Shown here piece by piece: positions 53,973 to 63,000 of a stretch of 64,000 nucleotides of DNA (the stretch's first letter is position 1; each line of letters begins with the position of its first letter). The stretch covers positions 1 to 64,000 of the forward strand of contig JAFZIV010000041.1 in NCBI GenBank assembly GCA_017554235.1, written 5' to 3'. The stretch is from Selenomonadaceae bacterium (lineage in GTDB: Bacteria; Bacillota; Negativicutes; Selenomonadales; Selenomonadaceae). The position numbers and the translations under genes were made by a program. The notes beneath the pieces are model-generated. The model had not been told where the DNA came from. It saw only the letters and a list, made by a program, of their open reading frames with translations, and ran no database searches.

Positions 53973-54001
53973 GAGTCGGGAAAATTTTCCGGCTCTTTTT
54001 T
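53973..54001 (+). terminator. Rho-independent terminator
   Basis: Stem GAGTCGG/CCGGCTC (one G-U pair) with inner GAAAATTTTC, followed by six T residues. It insulates the hexokinase region from the DUF6056-like genes. Confidence 0.75.
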
Positions 54002-54065
54002 GATTAAAGGAATAAACTGCGCGGCGGCGAAATGTAAAGGAAAATCTTTCAGTGAGGGTTATAAA

Positions 54066-55451
54066 TTGAATAAGGCAACTATTTATTTTTGTCTGTTTAT
54101 AGGATATTTTTTTCTGCGAAATATTTTTATGCCTCTGTCCAATGATGATTTTGGTTATTCATTCATATGGGACGGAGAAAACGGCGGTAATTTCTTAACT
54201 AAGAGTGGTGAAGAATTTCAACATAGAGACCGTGTGGAATCTTTAAGTGATATTTTTAAATCCCAATATTCCCACTATTTCACTTGGGGAGGGCGCATAG
54301 TTGCGCATTTTTTTGCACAATTTTTTCTTTGGATCGGCAAGTCTTACTTTGAAATTGCAAACACGATAATTTTTGCGATTTTCATAATCTTAATTTTAAA
54401 ATTATCAAACACAGAATTTAAAAAATCGGAATTTGCAATAGGCTGGATATTTTTTACTTTATTTTGCGTATCGTCGATAACTCCTCTAAATATAGCCTGT
54501 ATGACTTGGCTGACAGGTTCTTGTAATTATCTTTGGATGGCTACTTTACAACTTGCATTTTTGTTGCCTTACGTAATTGCAATTCGTTCAGGGAAAATAG
54601 TTGACTCGAAATTAAAGATATTTTTTATGGCAGTTTTCGGAATTTTTGCAGGCTGGTCAAATGAAGCCGGAAGTTTAGCTACAATATTTTTGGTGTCAAC
54701 TTTAACCTTGTTGGCAATACGAGAAAAACTTTTTCAAAAATGGATGGCGGCAGGATTATCTACGGCTATGATTGGAAGTTTTTTCTGTATAACTTCTCCG
54801 GGAAATTTTGTTCAAACTGAATGGTATCATTCAATCGATCCCGTTATGTTCAATTTCACGCCGGAACATTTTAAAGGAGTTTTTCTTAACGCATTTTTAC
54901 CGATAATAGGAATGGACTTGGTTGTACTTTTACCTATGATAATTTACTTTTTTAAACGAGGATTAATAGAATTAGACATTTCCGAAAAAATAATGTTAGC
55001 TTTTGCAGCGGCAGGATTTATTGTCCCGTTAGCAATGATGTTTTCTCCAAAATTTGATTCGTATATTGCGATAGTCTCCTTTCCGTTTATGTTAGTTGCG
55101 TCAATAGCCGCTTATGGTAAACTCAAATTTTATATCCCGAAAAAATTTGGAGCTGCCATTTTTTTAGCGGCAGTAATTTATGCGATTCCTCTTTTAGGCA
55201 TACAAGCTTTGATATATAGAGATTGGCAGAATCAAATTGAAAATGTATTAGCTCATAAAAACGACGAAATTGTTTATGTACCAAAGGTATTAGAAATGCC
55301 TAAAATTTTTACATATATTTATGGCGGAACTTTTCCTAATCACAAATATTTTCACCCATATATTGGCGGAGTAACTGCTGACAAAAATTTTTTCAATAAC
55401 GTAATGATGGCTCAATATTATGGCGTAAAATCTATTATCGCTAAGGAATAA
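54066..55451 (+). CDS. DUF6056-like polytopic membrane protein, copy 1
   Basis: 461 residues with about ten hydrophobic helices. The N-terminal NDDFGYSFIWDGENGG, RVESLSDIFKSQYSHYFTWGGR and the later GWSNEAGSLATIF match the DUF6056 pattern; the acidic loop after helix 1 recalls GT-C-fold glycosyltransferases, but this is not proven. TTG 54066 is preceded by GAGGGTTATAAA, identical in copy 2. An alternative in-frame start at 54000 lies in the terminator. The gene pair precedes ychF. Confidence 0.8.
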   Translation: MNKATIYFCLFIGYFFLRNIFMPLSNDDFGYSFIWDGENGGNFLTKSGEEFQHRDRVESLSDIFKSQYSHYFTWGGRIVAHFFAQFFLWIGKSYFEIANTIIFAIFIILILKLSNTEFKKSEFAIGWIFFTLFCVSSITPLNIACMTWLTGSCNYLWMATLQLAFLLPYVIAIRSGKIVDSKLKIFFMAVFGIFAGWSNEAGSLATIFLVSTLTLLAIREKLFQKWMAAGLSTAMIGSFFCITSPGNFVQTEWYHSIDPVMFNFTPEHFKGVFLNAFLPIIGMDLVVLLPMIIYFFKRGLIELDISEKIMLAFAAAGFIVPLAMMFSPKFDSYIAIVSFPFMLVASIAAYGKLKFYIPKKFGAAIFLAAVIYAIPLLGIQALIYRDWQNQIENVLAHKNDEIVYVPKVLEMPKIFTYIYGGTFPNHKYFHPYIGGVTADKNFFNNVMMAQYYGVKSIIAKE

Positions 55452-55536
55452 TATCATACGAGCTATTATCGTTTGAATACGAATAGCTCGTGCATTGGCG
55501 AAATGTATGGTAAAATTTTTAAGTGAGGGTTATAAA

Positions 55537-56940
55537 TTGAATAGGGCGACTATTTATTTTTGTATGTTTATAGGATATTTTTTCCTACGAAATATTTTTG
55601 TGCCTCTGTGCTATGACGATTTTGCATACGCTTTCATCTGGGACGGAGAAAACGGCGGTAATCTCGACGGAATAGAAACTGATGAAACAACTATACATAG
55701 GGATCGCGTAGAATCTTTAAGCGATATTTTTAAATCGCAGTACTCACATTATTTCACTTGGGGAGGACGGATAGTTGCGCATTTTTTTGCACAATTTTTT
55801 ATTTGGATCGGCAAGCCTTATTTCGACATTGTAAACACGATAATTTTCATAGTATTTATAATGTTAATTTTGAAGTTAACGAACACAGAATTTAAAAAAT
55901 CGGAATTTGCAATGGTTTGGATATTTTTCATTTTATTTTTCGTTGGTGCTAGATTTTTTGAAACCACAGCATGGATGACTTGGCTTACAGGTGCTTGCAA
56001 TTATTTTTGGATGTCAGTTTTTCAACTAACATTTTTATTGCCATATGTTAATGCAGTTCGTTCAGGAAAAAGAGTTGATTCGAAATTAAAAATATTTTTT
56101 ATGGCGGTTCTCGGGATTTTTGCAGGCTGGTCTAATGAAGCCGGAAGTTTAGCAACAATATTTTTGACGACGATTTTAATTTTTATATCTTCGCGAAAAA
56201 AATTTCTTCAAATTTGGATGATTACGGGATTTTTCACCCTAATTTTAGGTAGCGTATTATGCATACTTGCACCGGGAAATTTTGCGCAAACAGAATTTAT
56301 TCGATCTGTCAATCCCGATTTTAATTTCAGTATGGAATTACTTAAAAATCATTTTTGGAACAAATTTATCCCTATAGTTGGATTAGATTTAATAGCAATC
56401 TTACCGACGATAATTTACTTTTTTAAACGCGAATCAGGAAAATTAAACACTTTGGAAATTTTAAGTTTATCATTCGCGGCAACGGGATTTATTGTTCCGT
56501 TAGTAATGATGTTTTCTCCAAAATTTGATTTTAGAGTGGCTTTAATTTCATTGCCATTTATGATTGTTTCAGCGATTATTTCTTACAATGAATTAAAAAA
56601 GCTTTCATGGAACATTAAATTATCGCCTGTTTTAAGTAAAGGGATTTTTATTATAATTTGTATTTATGCGGCTTCTATAATTTATTCTTATGCTTTGATA
56701 AGTGAAAGTTGGAAAGATCAATTAAACTTTATCCTTGAAAATAGACAAAGTGAGGTTATTTATATTCCTTCGCCACCGCCTTTATCGTCGGTACAAAAAT
56801 TTTTAGAGCATATTCACGGGGCGGATTGTCCTACATCTTTTATAATACATTTCGGAGGTTTGACCACTAATAAAAATTATTGCATTAATTTAATGATTTC
56901 TCAATATTATGGTGTAAAATCTATTATTGCTAAAGAATAA
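55537..56940 (+). CDS. DUF6056-like polytopic membrane protein, copy 2
   Basis: 467 residues, a tandem paralogue of the preceding gene: CYDDFAYAFIWDGENGG, RVESLSDIFKSQYSHYFTW, and even the C-terminus (ISQYYGVKSIIAKE versus MAQYYGVKSIIAKE) are conserved. The upstream 45 bases, with the SD GTGAGGGTTATAAA and TTG start, are also duplicated, so the unit copied includes its regulatory segment. Middle portions diverge, pointing to an old duplication or different acceptors. Confidence 0.8.
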   Translation: MNRATIYFCMFIGYFFLRNIFVPLCYDDFAYAFIWDGENGGNLDGIETDETTIHRDRVESLSDIFKSQYSHYFTWGGRIVAHFFAQFFIWIGKPYFDIVNTIIFIVFIMLILKLTNTEFKKSEFAMVWIFFILFFVGARFFETTAWMTWLTGACNYFWMSVFQLTFLLPYVNAVRSGKRVDSKLKIFFMAVLGIFAGWSNEAGSLATIFLTTILIFISSRKKFLQIWMITGFFTLILGSVLCILAPGNFAQTEFIRSVNPDFNFSMELLKNHFWNKFIPIVGLDLIAILPTIIYFFKRESGKLNTLEILSLSFAATGFIVPLVMMFSPKFDFRVALISLPFMIVSAIISYNELKKLSWNIKLSPVLSKGIFIIICIYAASIIYSYALISESWKDQLNFILENRQSEVIYIPSPPPLSSVQKFLEHIHGADCPTSFIIHFGGLTTNKNYCINLMISQYYGVKSIIAKE

Positions 56941-56959
56941 CAAATTTGGAGGAAAAATG

Positions 56960-58060
56960 ATGAGTAGTCTTGAAGTTGGTATAATCGGACTTCCCAACGT
57001 TGGTAAGTCGACACTTTTTAACGCGATAACAAAAGCGGGCGCAGAGGCGGCGAATTATCCTTTTTGCACGATTGAACCTAATGTGGGAATTGTTGCCGTA
57101 CCTGATGCGCGGCTTGACGTTTTAACAAGAATGTACAATTCTAAAAAAACTACGCCTGCAACGGTTAGATTTGTTGACATTGCGGGACTTGTACAAGGCG
57201 CGTCTAAGGGCGAAGGACTCGGCAATAAATTTTTGGAACATATACGGCAAGTTGACGCCGTTGCGCACGTTGTAAGATGTTTTGACGACGAAAATATTAC
57301 ACACGTCTCCGCACAGATTAATCCTCTTCGCGACATTGAGACGATACAAACTGAATTGTGTTTGGCAGATTTAGAAATTGTCGACAAAAAAATTGCAGGG
57401 CTTGTACGTGTTTTGAAGTCCGGTAACAAGGCGGCGAAAATTGAAAATGAAATTTTACAAAAGATTCGTGACGCCTTAAACGAAGGTAAACCTGCGCGGA
57501 ATATAGGCTTGACGGACGAAGAAATTTTTGCGATACGTGAAACAAATTTGTTGACGCTTAAGCCGACGTTATATGTTGCAAATGTTTCTGAAGATGATTT
57601 AACCGGCGGGAAAAATTCTTACGTCAAGCAGGTTGAGGAACTTGCGGCAAAAGAAAACGCGCAGACCGTAATGATCTGCGCTAAAGTTGAGTCTGAAATT
57701 GCGGAACTTGACGAGGACGAAGCTAAAGAATTTTTATCTGACTTAGGGCTGGAAAGTTCCGGCTTAAATCGCTTAATTAACGCCGCATTTGAGCTGTTAG
57801 GGCTGATGACTTTCTTGACTTCCGGTCCTGACGAGTGCCGCGCTTGGACGATTAAAAAAGGTACTCCTGCCGTAAAAGCCGCCGGTAAAATTCACAGTGA
57901 TATTGAACGCGGTTTCATACGCGCAGAAATTGTAAACTACGACGATTTAGTTAAATACGGTTCAATCGCCGCCGCTCGTGAAAAAGGTCTCGTACGTCTT
58001 GAAGGAAAAGATTATATTATGCAGGACGGCGACGTAACTTACTTTAGATTTAACGTTTAA
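56960..58060 (+). CDS. ychF: Ribosome-binding ATPase YchF
   Basis: 366 residues, Obg-related P-loop protein. G1 GLPNVGKST, G2/G3 region FVDIAGLVQGASKGEGLGN, and NVSE in place of the usual NKxD motif, which explains ATP preference; the TGS domain is at the C-terminus (RGFIRAEIVNYDDLVKYGS). ATG 56960 lies seven bases after GGAGG; the ATG at 56957 is also possible. A strong terminator follows. Confidence 0.95.
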   Translation: MSSLEVGIIGLPNVGKSTLFNAITKAGAEAANYPFCTIEPNVGIVAVPDARLDVLTRMYNSKKTTPATVRFVDIAGLVQGASKGEGLGNKFLEHIRQVDAVAHVVRCFDDENITHVSAQINPLRDIETIQTELCLADLEIVDKKIAGLVRVLKSGNKAAKIENEILQKIRDALNEGKPARNIGLTDEEIFAIRETNLLTLKPTLYVANVSEDDLTGGKNSYVKQVEELAAKENAQTVMICAKVESEIAELDEDEAKEFLSDLGLESSGLNRLINAAFELLGLMTFLTSGPDECRAWTIKKGTPAVKAAGKIHSDIERGFIRAEIVNYDDLVKYGSIAAAREKGLVRLEGKDYIMQDGDVTYFRFNV

Positions 58061-58084
58061 AATTTTAAAATAAATCATCAAAAA

Positions 58085-58118
58085 AACTCCACGAAAGACA
58101 ATCGTGGAGTTGAATTTT
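58085..58118. terminator. Bidirectional terminator between ychF and the 3D-domain gene
   Basis: A perfect 10-bp stem AACTCCACGA/TCGTGGAGTT (58085-58094 with 58102-58111), with A/T-runs at both ends, serving both convergent genes. Confidence 0.88.
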
Positions 58119-58162
58119 TATGTTACAAAAAATTATTTCCAAAAGCTTTTTTTACTTACAAA

Positions 58163-58825
58163 TTAATCCAAAACATAAACCGTAACTGTGCGGCGACCAA
58201 AATCCATACACGCATCATAACTTTCCATGCAAAGATCTATACAATAACCGATAATCGCGCCGCCCGTATCAGCCGCAATGGCTTCGCCATAACCGGGAAT
58301 ATAAACTCTACTGCCTAACGGAATTACATCTGGGTCAACCGCAACAACGCCGTAAGTTGCAGGGATTCCCATTGCCGTAAGCCCTTCCGCACTTCCGTCT
58401 GTAGGTAAATATGCCGTCGCCTCCATTGCCATAACCGCTCTATAATTCATACCGTTTTCGGTAACATTATATCCTGCTGATTCCGTATTTATATCATTTT
58501 CTATACTAACATTTTCATTATCATCATGATTGAGCTCTTCAACGTTGCCGATAACTTTAAGAGGTTCGATAACGTCTTCTTTAGGTGGATTCTCCACCGA
58601 TTCGCTCGTCGTATTAATAAAATCTGCCGTTGGCACAATTGCCTCGTTACCTGCGACTTCAGGAACTTCGACTTGAACTTCCTCTATTGTTTTAATTTTT
58701 TCAACCTCAACGCTTTCATTTTGATTCGTGAAACCTACGCTGAATGCCGAAAGTCCCGCTATCATTAAGCAAAGTGCCAGCTTTTTTTCACTGTTCTTAA
58801 TGCTCTTCCAAAAATTACGCTTCAT
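58163..58825 (-). CDS. Secreted 3D-domain protein (double-psi beta-barrel)
   Basis: 220 residues. A basic N-terminus and membrane segment (about 14-33) are followed by an acidic, Val/Glu/Asn-rich linker (about 35-120) and a C-terminal 3D domain: MEATAYLPTDGS, GVVAVDPDVIPLGSRVYIPG, YGEAIAADTGGAI, IDLCMES, with three conserved Asp residues. Related domains occur in lytic transglycosylases (MltA) and Rpf-like cell-wall proteins. ATG 58825 has no good SD, and the start is preceded by a GC-rich structured leader (58826-58910). Confidence 0.88.
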   Translation of the reverse strand: MKRNFWKSIKNSEKKLALCLMIAGLSAFSVGFTNQNESVEVEKIKTIEEVQVEVPEVAGNEAIVPTADFINTTSESVENPPKEDVIEPLKVIGNVEELNHDDNENVSIENDINTESAGYNVTENGMNYRAVMAMEATAYLPTDGSAEGLTAMGIPATYGVVAVDPDVIPLGSRVYIPGYGEAIAADTGGAIIGYCIDLCMESYDACMDFGRRTVTVYVLD

Positions 58826-58910
58826 TATTCCGCTGCCTAACGCGAACCGTGCCGCGTCCCGAGCTTGCCGACTGACAAAGTCGCCTCGCCGCTTCGGAGC
58901 AGCCTTCCCC
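58826..58910 (-). ncRNA. GC-rich structured 5' leader of the 3D-domain gene
   Basis: In contrast to the AT-rich surroundings this stretch is GC-rich and folds: outer GCTGC/GCAGC (58832-58836 with 58899-58903), hairpin ACGCG/CGCGT (58840-58844 with 58853-58857), and a bipartite arm CGAG/CTCG (58860-58863, 58885-58888) enclosing CGACT/AGTCG (58869-58873, 58879-58883). It lies wholly between the promoter and the start codon. I do not recognise a known riboswitch; a mobile extragenic repeat is also possible. Confidence 0.5.
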
Positions 58911-58929
58911 CTTTCAAAACTAAAAAAAC

Positions 58930-58977
58930 AAATTCATAACGAAGTTTATTATACCACAACTTTATGAATTTGTCATG
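58930..58977 (-). promoter_or_regulatory. Promoter with palindromic operator for the 3D-domain gene
   Basis: On the minus strand -35 ATGACA (58972-58977), 17-bp spacer, -10 TATAAT (58949-58954). An 11-bp inverted repeat CAAATTCATAA/TTATGAATTTG (58930-58940 with 58963-58973) brackets the -10, the layout of a repressor site. Confidence 0.75.
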
Positions 58978-59122
58978 AATTATTAATGTAATTGTCCTGA
59001 AAAAATGAAAATTTTTTCCGCTAAATTTCAGTTTAATTGTACGACTTAAGAGTTTATCCTCATTTCGGCTAGAAGATGCCTGCTTTTTTAGGCTAAATAG
59101 CTATAAAAATTTTTGTTAAAGC

Positions 59123-60031
59123 TTATGCAGTTAAGCCCGTAATTACAGCGAAATAATAAAATACCGGCGCAGTAAAAAATAAGCTGTCAAATCTGTCCAA
59201 TACGCCGCCGTGTCCCGGAATTAAAAATCCCGAATCTTTGACGCCTGCCGCGCGTTTTATCGTCGACTCCGCTAAATCGCCTAAAGTAGCCGCTATCGCC
59301 ATTACAAACCCTAACATTAACATTTGTTTCATATCAAATGCAAAGAGTAAATTTCCGACAACTGCCGCCGTAAAAACTGTTCCGACTATTGAGCCGAAAA
59401 TTCCTTCAACAGTTTTATTAGGACTTATCTGCGGAGCAATTTTGTGCGAACCGATAGCCGAGCCGATGAAATATGCAAATGTATCACTAGCCCAAGTACA
59501 CAGGAATAAAAGCCATACCAACTTGCACCCCATATCAATGTTAAACAAAGCTTGAACGTGAGCCAAGTCGACATGCGTCATTAACGCACTGACTTCGTTG
59601 CTTATGTCCGGCAAAATTTTTATTTCGTCTACCGATTCAAAAGGCATACGATCATCTTGCAAAAATCTCAACATAATTAAGTGTACAAACGGCATTCCGA
59701 TATAAACTAATCCAGCCGTCGATACACAAACGTCAGTCGGACGCAAATCGAATAAAACCATTAAAAGAAAAATCGCGATTGTTCCCAAAGTCAACGCGCC
59801 TAAAATTTCTTCAAAATTTCCAAGCCATGCACAACACAACATTAAAACTAACGGTATCGCGCCCACAATGTATGCTGTTGAAACGCCCGCACGCTGAAAT
59901 ATGGCGCAATATTCAAACCAAGAAATTAACGCCAACAATATCGCGGCAATCGCAAACGGTGTCCCGCCAATTTTTATGAGTACCGCAGATATTGCAATTC
60001 CGATTATCCCAGTGATTATCCTTAAAACCAA
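59123..60031 (-). CDS. cdsA: Phosphatidate cytidylyltransferase
   Basis: 302 residues with about eight membrane helices. The C-terminal signature is intact: SPNKTVEGIFGSIVG, GDLAESTIKRAAGVKDSGFLIPGHGGVLDRFDS, with the two catalytic Asp residues. It makes CDP-diacylglycerol. TTG 60031 has GGGAGATG upstream. A loop of about 25 residues around 128-155 is longer than usual. It is followed by no clear terminator. Confidence 0.95.
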   Translation of the reverse strand: MVLRIITGIIGIAISAVLIKIGGTPFAIAAILLALISWFEYCAIFQRAGVSTAYIVGAIPLVLMLCCAWLGNFEEILGALTLGTIAIFLLMVLFDLRPTDVCVSTAGLVYIGMPFVHLIMLRFLQDDRMPFESVDEIKILPDISNEVSALMTHVDLAHVQALFNIDMGCKLVWLLFLCTWASDTFAYFIGSAIGSHKIAPQISPNKTVEGIFGSIVGTVFTAAVVGNLLFAFDMKQMLMLGFVMAIAATLGDLAESTIKRAAGVKDSGFLIPGHGGVLDRFDSLFFTAPVFYYFAVITGLTA

Positions 60032-60062
60032 TTTTACATCTCCCTTTAAATTAAAAATTTTT

Positions 60063-63000
60063 TCAGTGCGTCAATTTTTTAGCCGCGCTTATAATTTCTT
60101 CCCTATCATTAACCAATTCTTTTAACTTATTCAGCACAGCCTGTTCACTTATTTCATCTAAAATCCAACCGCCACCAGTACGCTTAACACGATCTGCAGG
60201 TGCTCCTATTGGAAATACCATAACCGGGTAACCTGAATACATTGCCTCAGTTGTCGTGTAAGAATAAGTTTCAGGAATTATTGAAGTTACAATAACGACG
60301 GCAATTTTATGAACCGATAACAAATCTGAAATTTTGTTATTATCGTAAGCACCGGTAATTTCAAACTTTCTACTTTCGCTTCGGTAAGCGTTATTGTGCA
60401 AGTTAGTTATACCTATTACCGTTAATTTGACGGGCAATGAAATTTTTTCTAAATCGTTAGCTAAATCATATATGATTCGCGAACCTTTTTCAATTCCGAT
60501 AGCCCCGATTATTGCAACGTTTAAAATTTCCTCTCGCGCAAATTCTTCACGAAAAGTATACGTCAAGTTATCATTTACTTCGTGTTCCCGCACGGTGATT
60601 GAAATTGATGGATAGTAGTGACGGAAAATTTCTGCTGTATTGTCACTCGGTACAATAACTTCTTTGGCATTAAAAATGAACTCTTGAAAATTTTTTCGCC
60701 ATTTGGAAATATCGACCGAATTTACACTATCAATACTACTTCTTTTAAGACACGCCGCGCATTTATTTAAATTGGTTTCAGCACCGCAATATTCCATACT
60801 TTCTGTGAGAAAATGACATCTTGGACATACGGCAAAAAAATCATGACCAAAAAAAGTATACGGAATTTCAGATTGAATAATCCATTGAAGAATTTTCGGT
60901 ATAGGATAAGTTACCAGCTGATTAACGTAAAGCCAATCGATATTCAGCGCATGCAATAATTCCTTGAACTCTTCGGCATTCATTTCATCAATATTGAAAT
61001 CGGCAACTTTTTCTTCATCATTGTCGTTGTAACTTTTAACCAACAGTGTTTTTCTGTCAGCAAGCGGTTCCATACCGTAAACACGCCAATTTTCTTTCAA
61101 CTTCGCAATAATTCTGTTTTGATAAGTCGTTGCACCGCCGCCCATTGAGTGATTCAAAAACATAACACCCTTAACATCAGATTGAGCCTGTACACAGTGG
61201 TACAAAAATTTTCTGTTCGCACCGGCGGGATCTGCGTGTATGTAATCTTGGATTATTTTATCATATCCGGGATAACGTTCATTAATAATTGCAAGATTCT
61301 CCTGAATGCGTTGCTTTTTAGATTTATCGACACGCTCGGCAAAACTTGCGCCGTGTTTGTGATATACAAAAAGATTTCTGACGTGAACATGATGATAACC
61401 CTGCGCGGCAGTCCTTCTGCACCAATCATTTTCTTCACCGTATCCCTTACCAAAAATCGTATCAAAGCCGCCAAACTGTTTGATACACTCACGACGCATC
61501 AACATACAAAAACCTATGCCTGTCGGCATATCGCAAAAAGTTTTGTCGCCGTAACGTGCAAAGAGTGAGTCAAGTTCGGTGACAGTTAAATTTTTCGGCA
61601 AATCATTATTAGTACAAATATTTGGGAAGGAACAAATTTCAGCACTGTTTGAAAAAGGCGTAACAGAGGCAACTTTTTCATCCTCAAGCATAGGGCGAAT
61701 AAGACGTGATAACCAATTCGGCGGAACTTCAGTGTCGGTATTGAGTAATACAACATGGTTGCGCGTCATTTTTAAGCCGCGATTAACTGTACCGATAAAA
61801 CCGAGATTTTCTTCATTATGGGAAATATCCAGATTAAGCAAAAGTTTTGGTCTTTTCCAAAATGCAACATCTATCAACAAAGAATTAATGCGTTCATCAG
61901 GACTACAATCATTAATCAAATACAAATTAAACTTAACGTCGGTATTTTCAAAAACAGTTTCAAGACATCTGCGCGTAAAATCGACGGCATTGTAAATCGG
62001 CACAATAATATCGACTACAATATCACGCGGTACAGTATATGGAATTTTTTCATCAAGCCAAGCATTTCCATAAACAATCTCGTTAAATTTTTCTATTTCA
62101 GTAACGGCAGGCGAATTTAATTTGTTATCGGAACGAATCATCACCTGACGCAATCCGCCATGACGAAACGTCGAAATCAACTTGCCGATATTTTCACTGT
62201 TTATAAGTGAAAGTGCACGACGAGGATTAAAAAGTACCCAAGCTAAATTTTTGACGAACAAGCGGCGCGTCGTACCCTTAGGTAAAAGTTTGTCACGAAG
62301 TCCATAATATTTCTGTAAAAACCGATAACCACGCGAAGAATATATTTCGTTCAAATGACTCTGCAAACCGTCGAATTGCTGTTGGGCGGAATTAACCTGC
62401 CCTTTCAATTCTTCAACCTTTTGCAGATTTAAATTTAACACATTCTGTAAATTATCGATAATTTGATTATCTGTCTCAATTTGTTCTTCCAATATGTTAA
62501 TCTTGCTAAATTCGGCGGTAGCTTGATCTAATTTTTGATTCTGCAGATTTAAAGATTGTATCAAGTTATATTTATCTTCAAGCAGTGAAATATTTTCATC
62601 ACGAAGTATTTGAAAAGGGTCATATGTGCGGGAAATTTCTCCGATAATTTTTACTCTAATATTACCGTTACCGCTATATTTCACCATGTACTGCGGATCT
62701 TGAGTTAAGAAAATTTGATTTTCGTCAATTTCTTTAAATGGCGGTAATGCCGTCATATCTACGGATTCATCATTAACCTGCGCAGAAATAATTTTCATTG
62801 CCAAAGATTCATTTTCCGAAGGGTCAAAACGAAGTGCAACAATTTCATTGGCATTAACAAAAAATTCCGAAGTGAAAATTCCGTCTTGCCTGACATAAGC
62901 AAGCACTCGTATACGATTTTGTTCAGAAAATCCCAAGCCGGTATCATAGTATAAAGAAGTGCGCAGGTAACGAATATTTGTCAACGTGTAGATTATACCT

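Noticed and set aside
58826-58910. c-di-AMP (ydaO/yuaA), c-di-GMP or other known riboswitch upstream of the 3D-domain gene
   Set aside because: The position would suit one, but none of the conserved core motifs I know for these classes can be found; only generic hairpins are visible.
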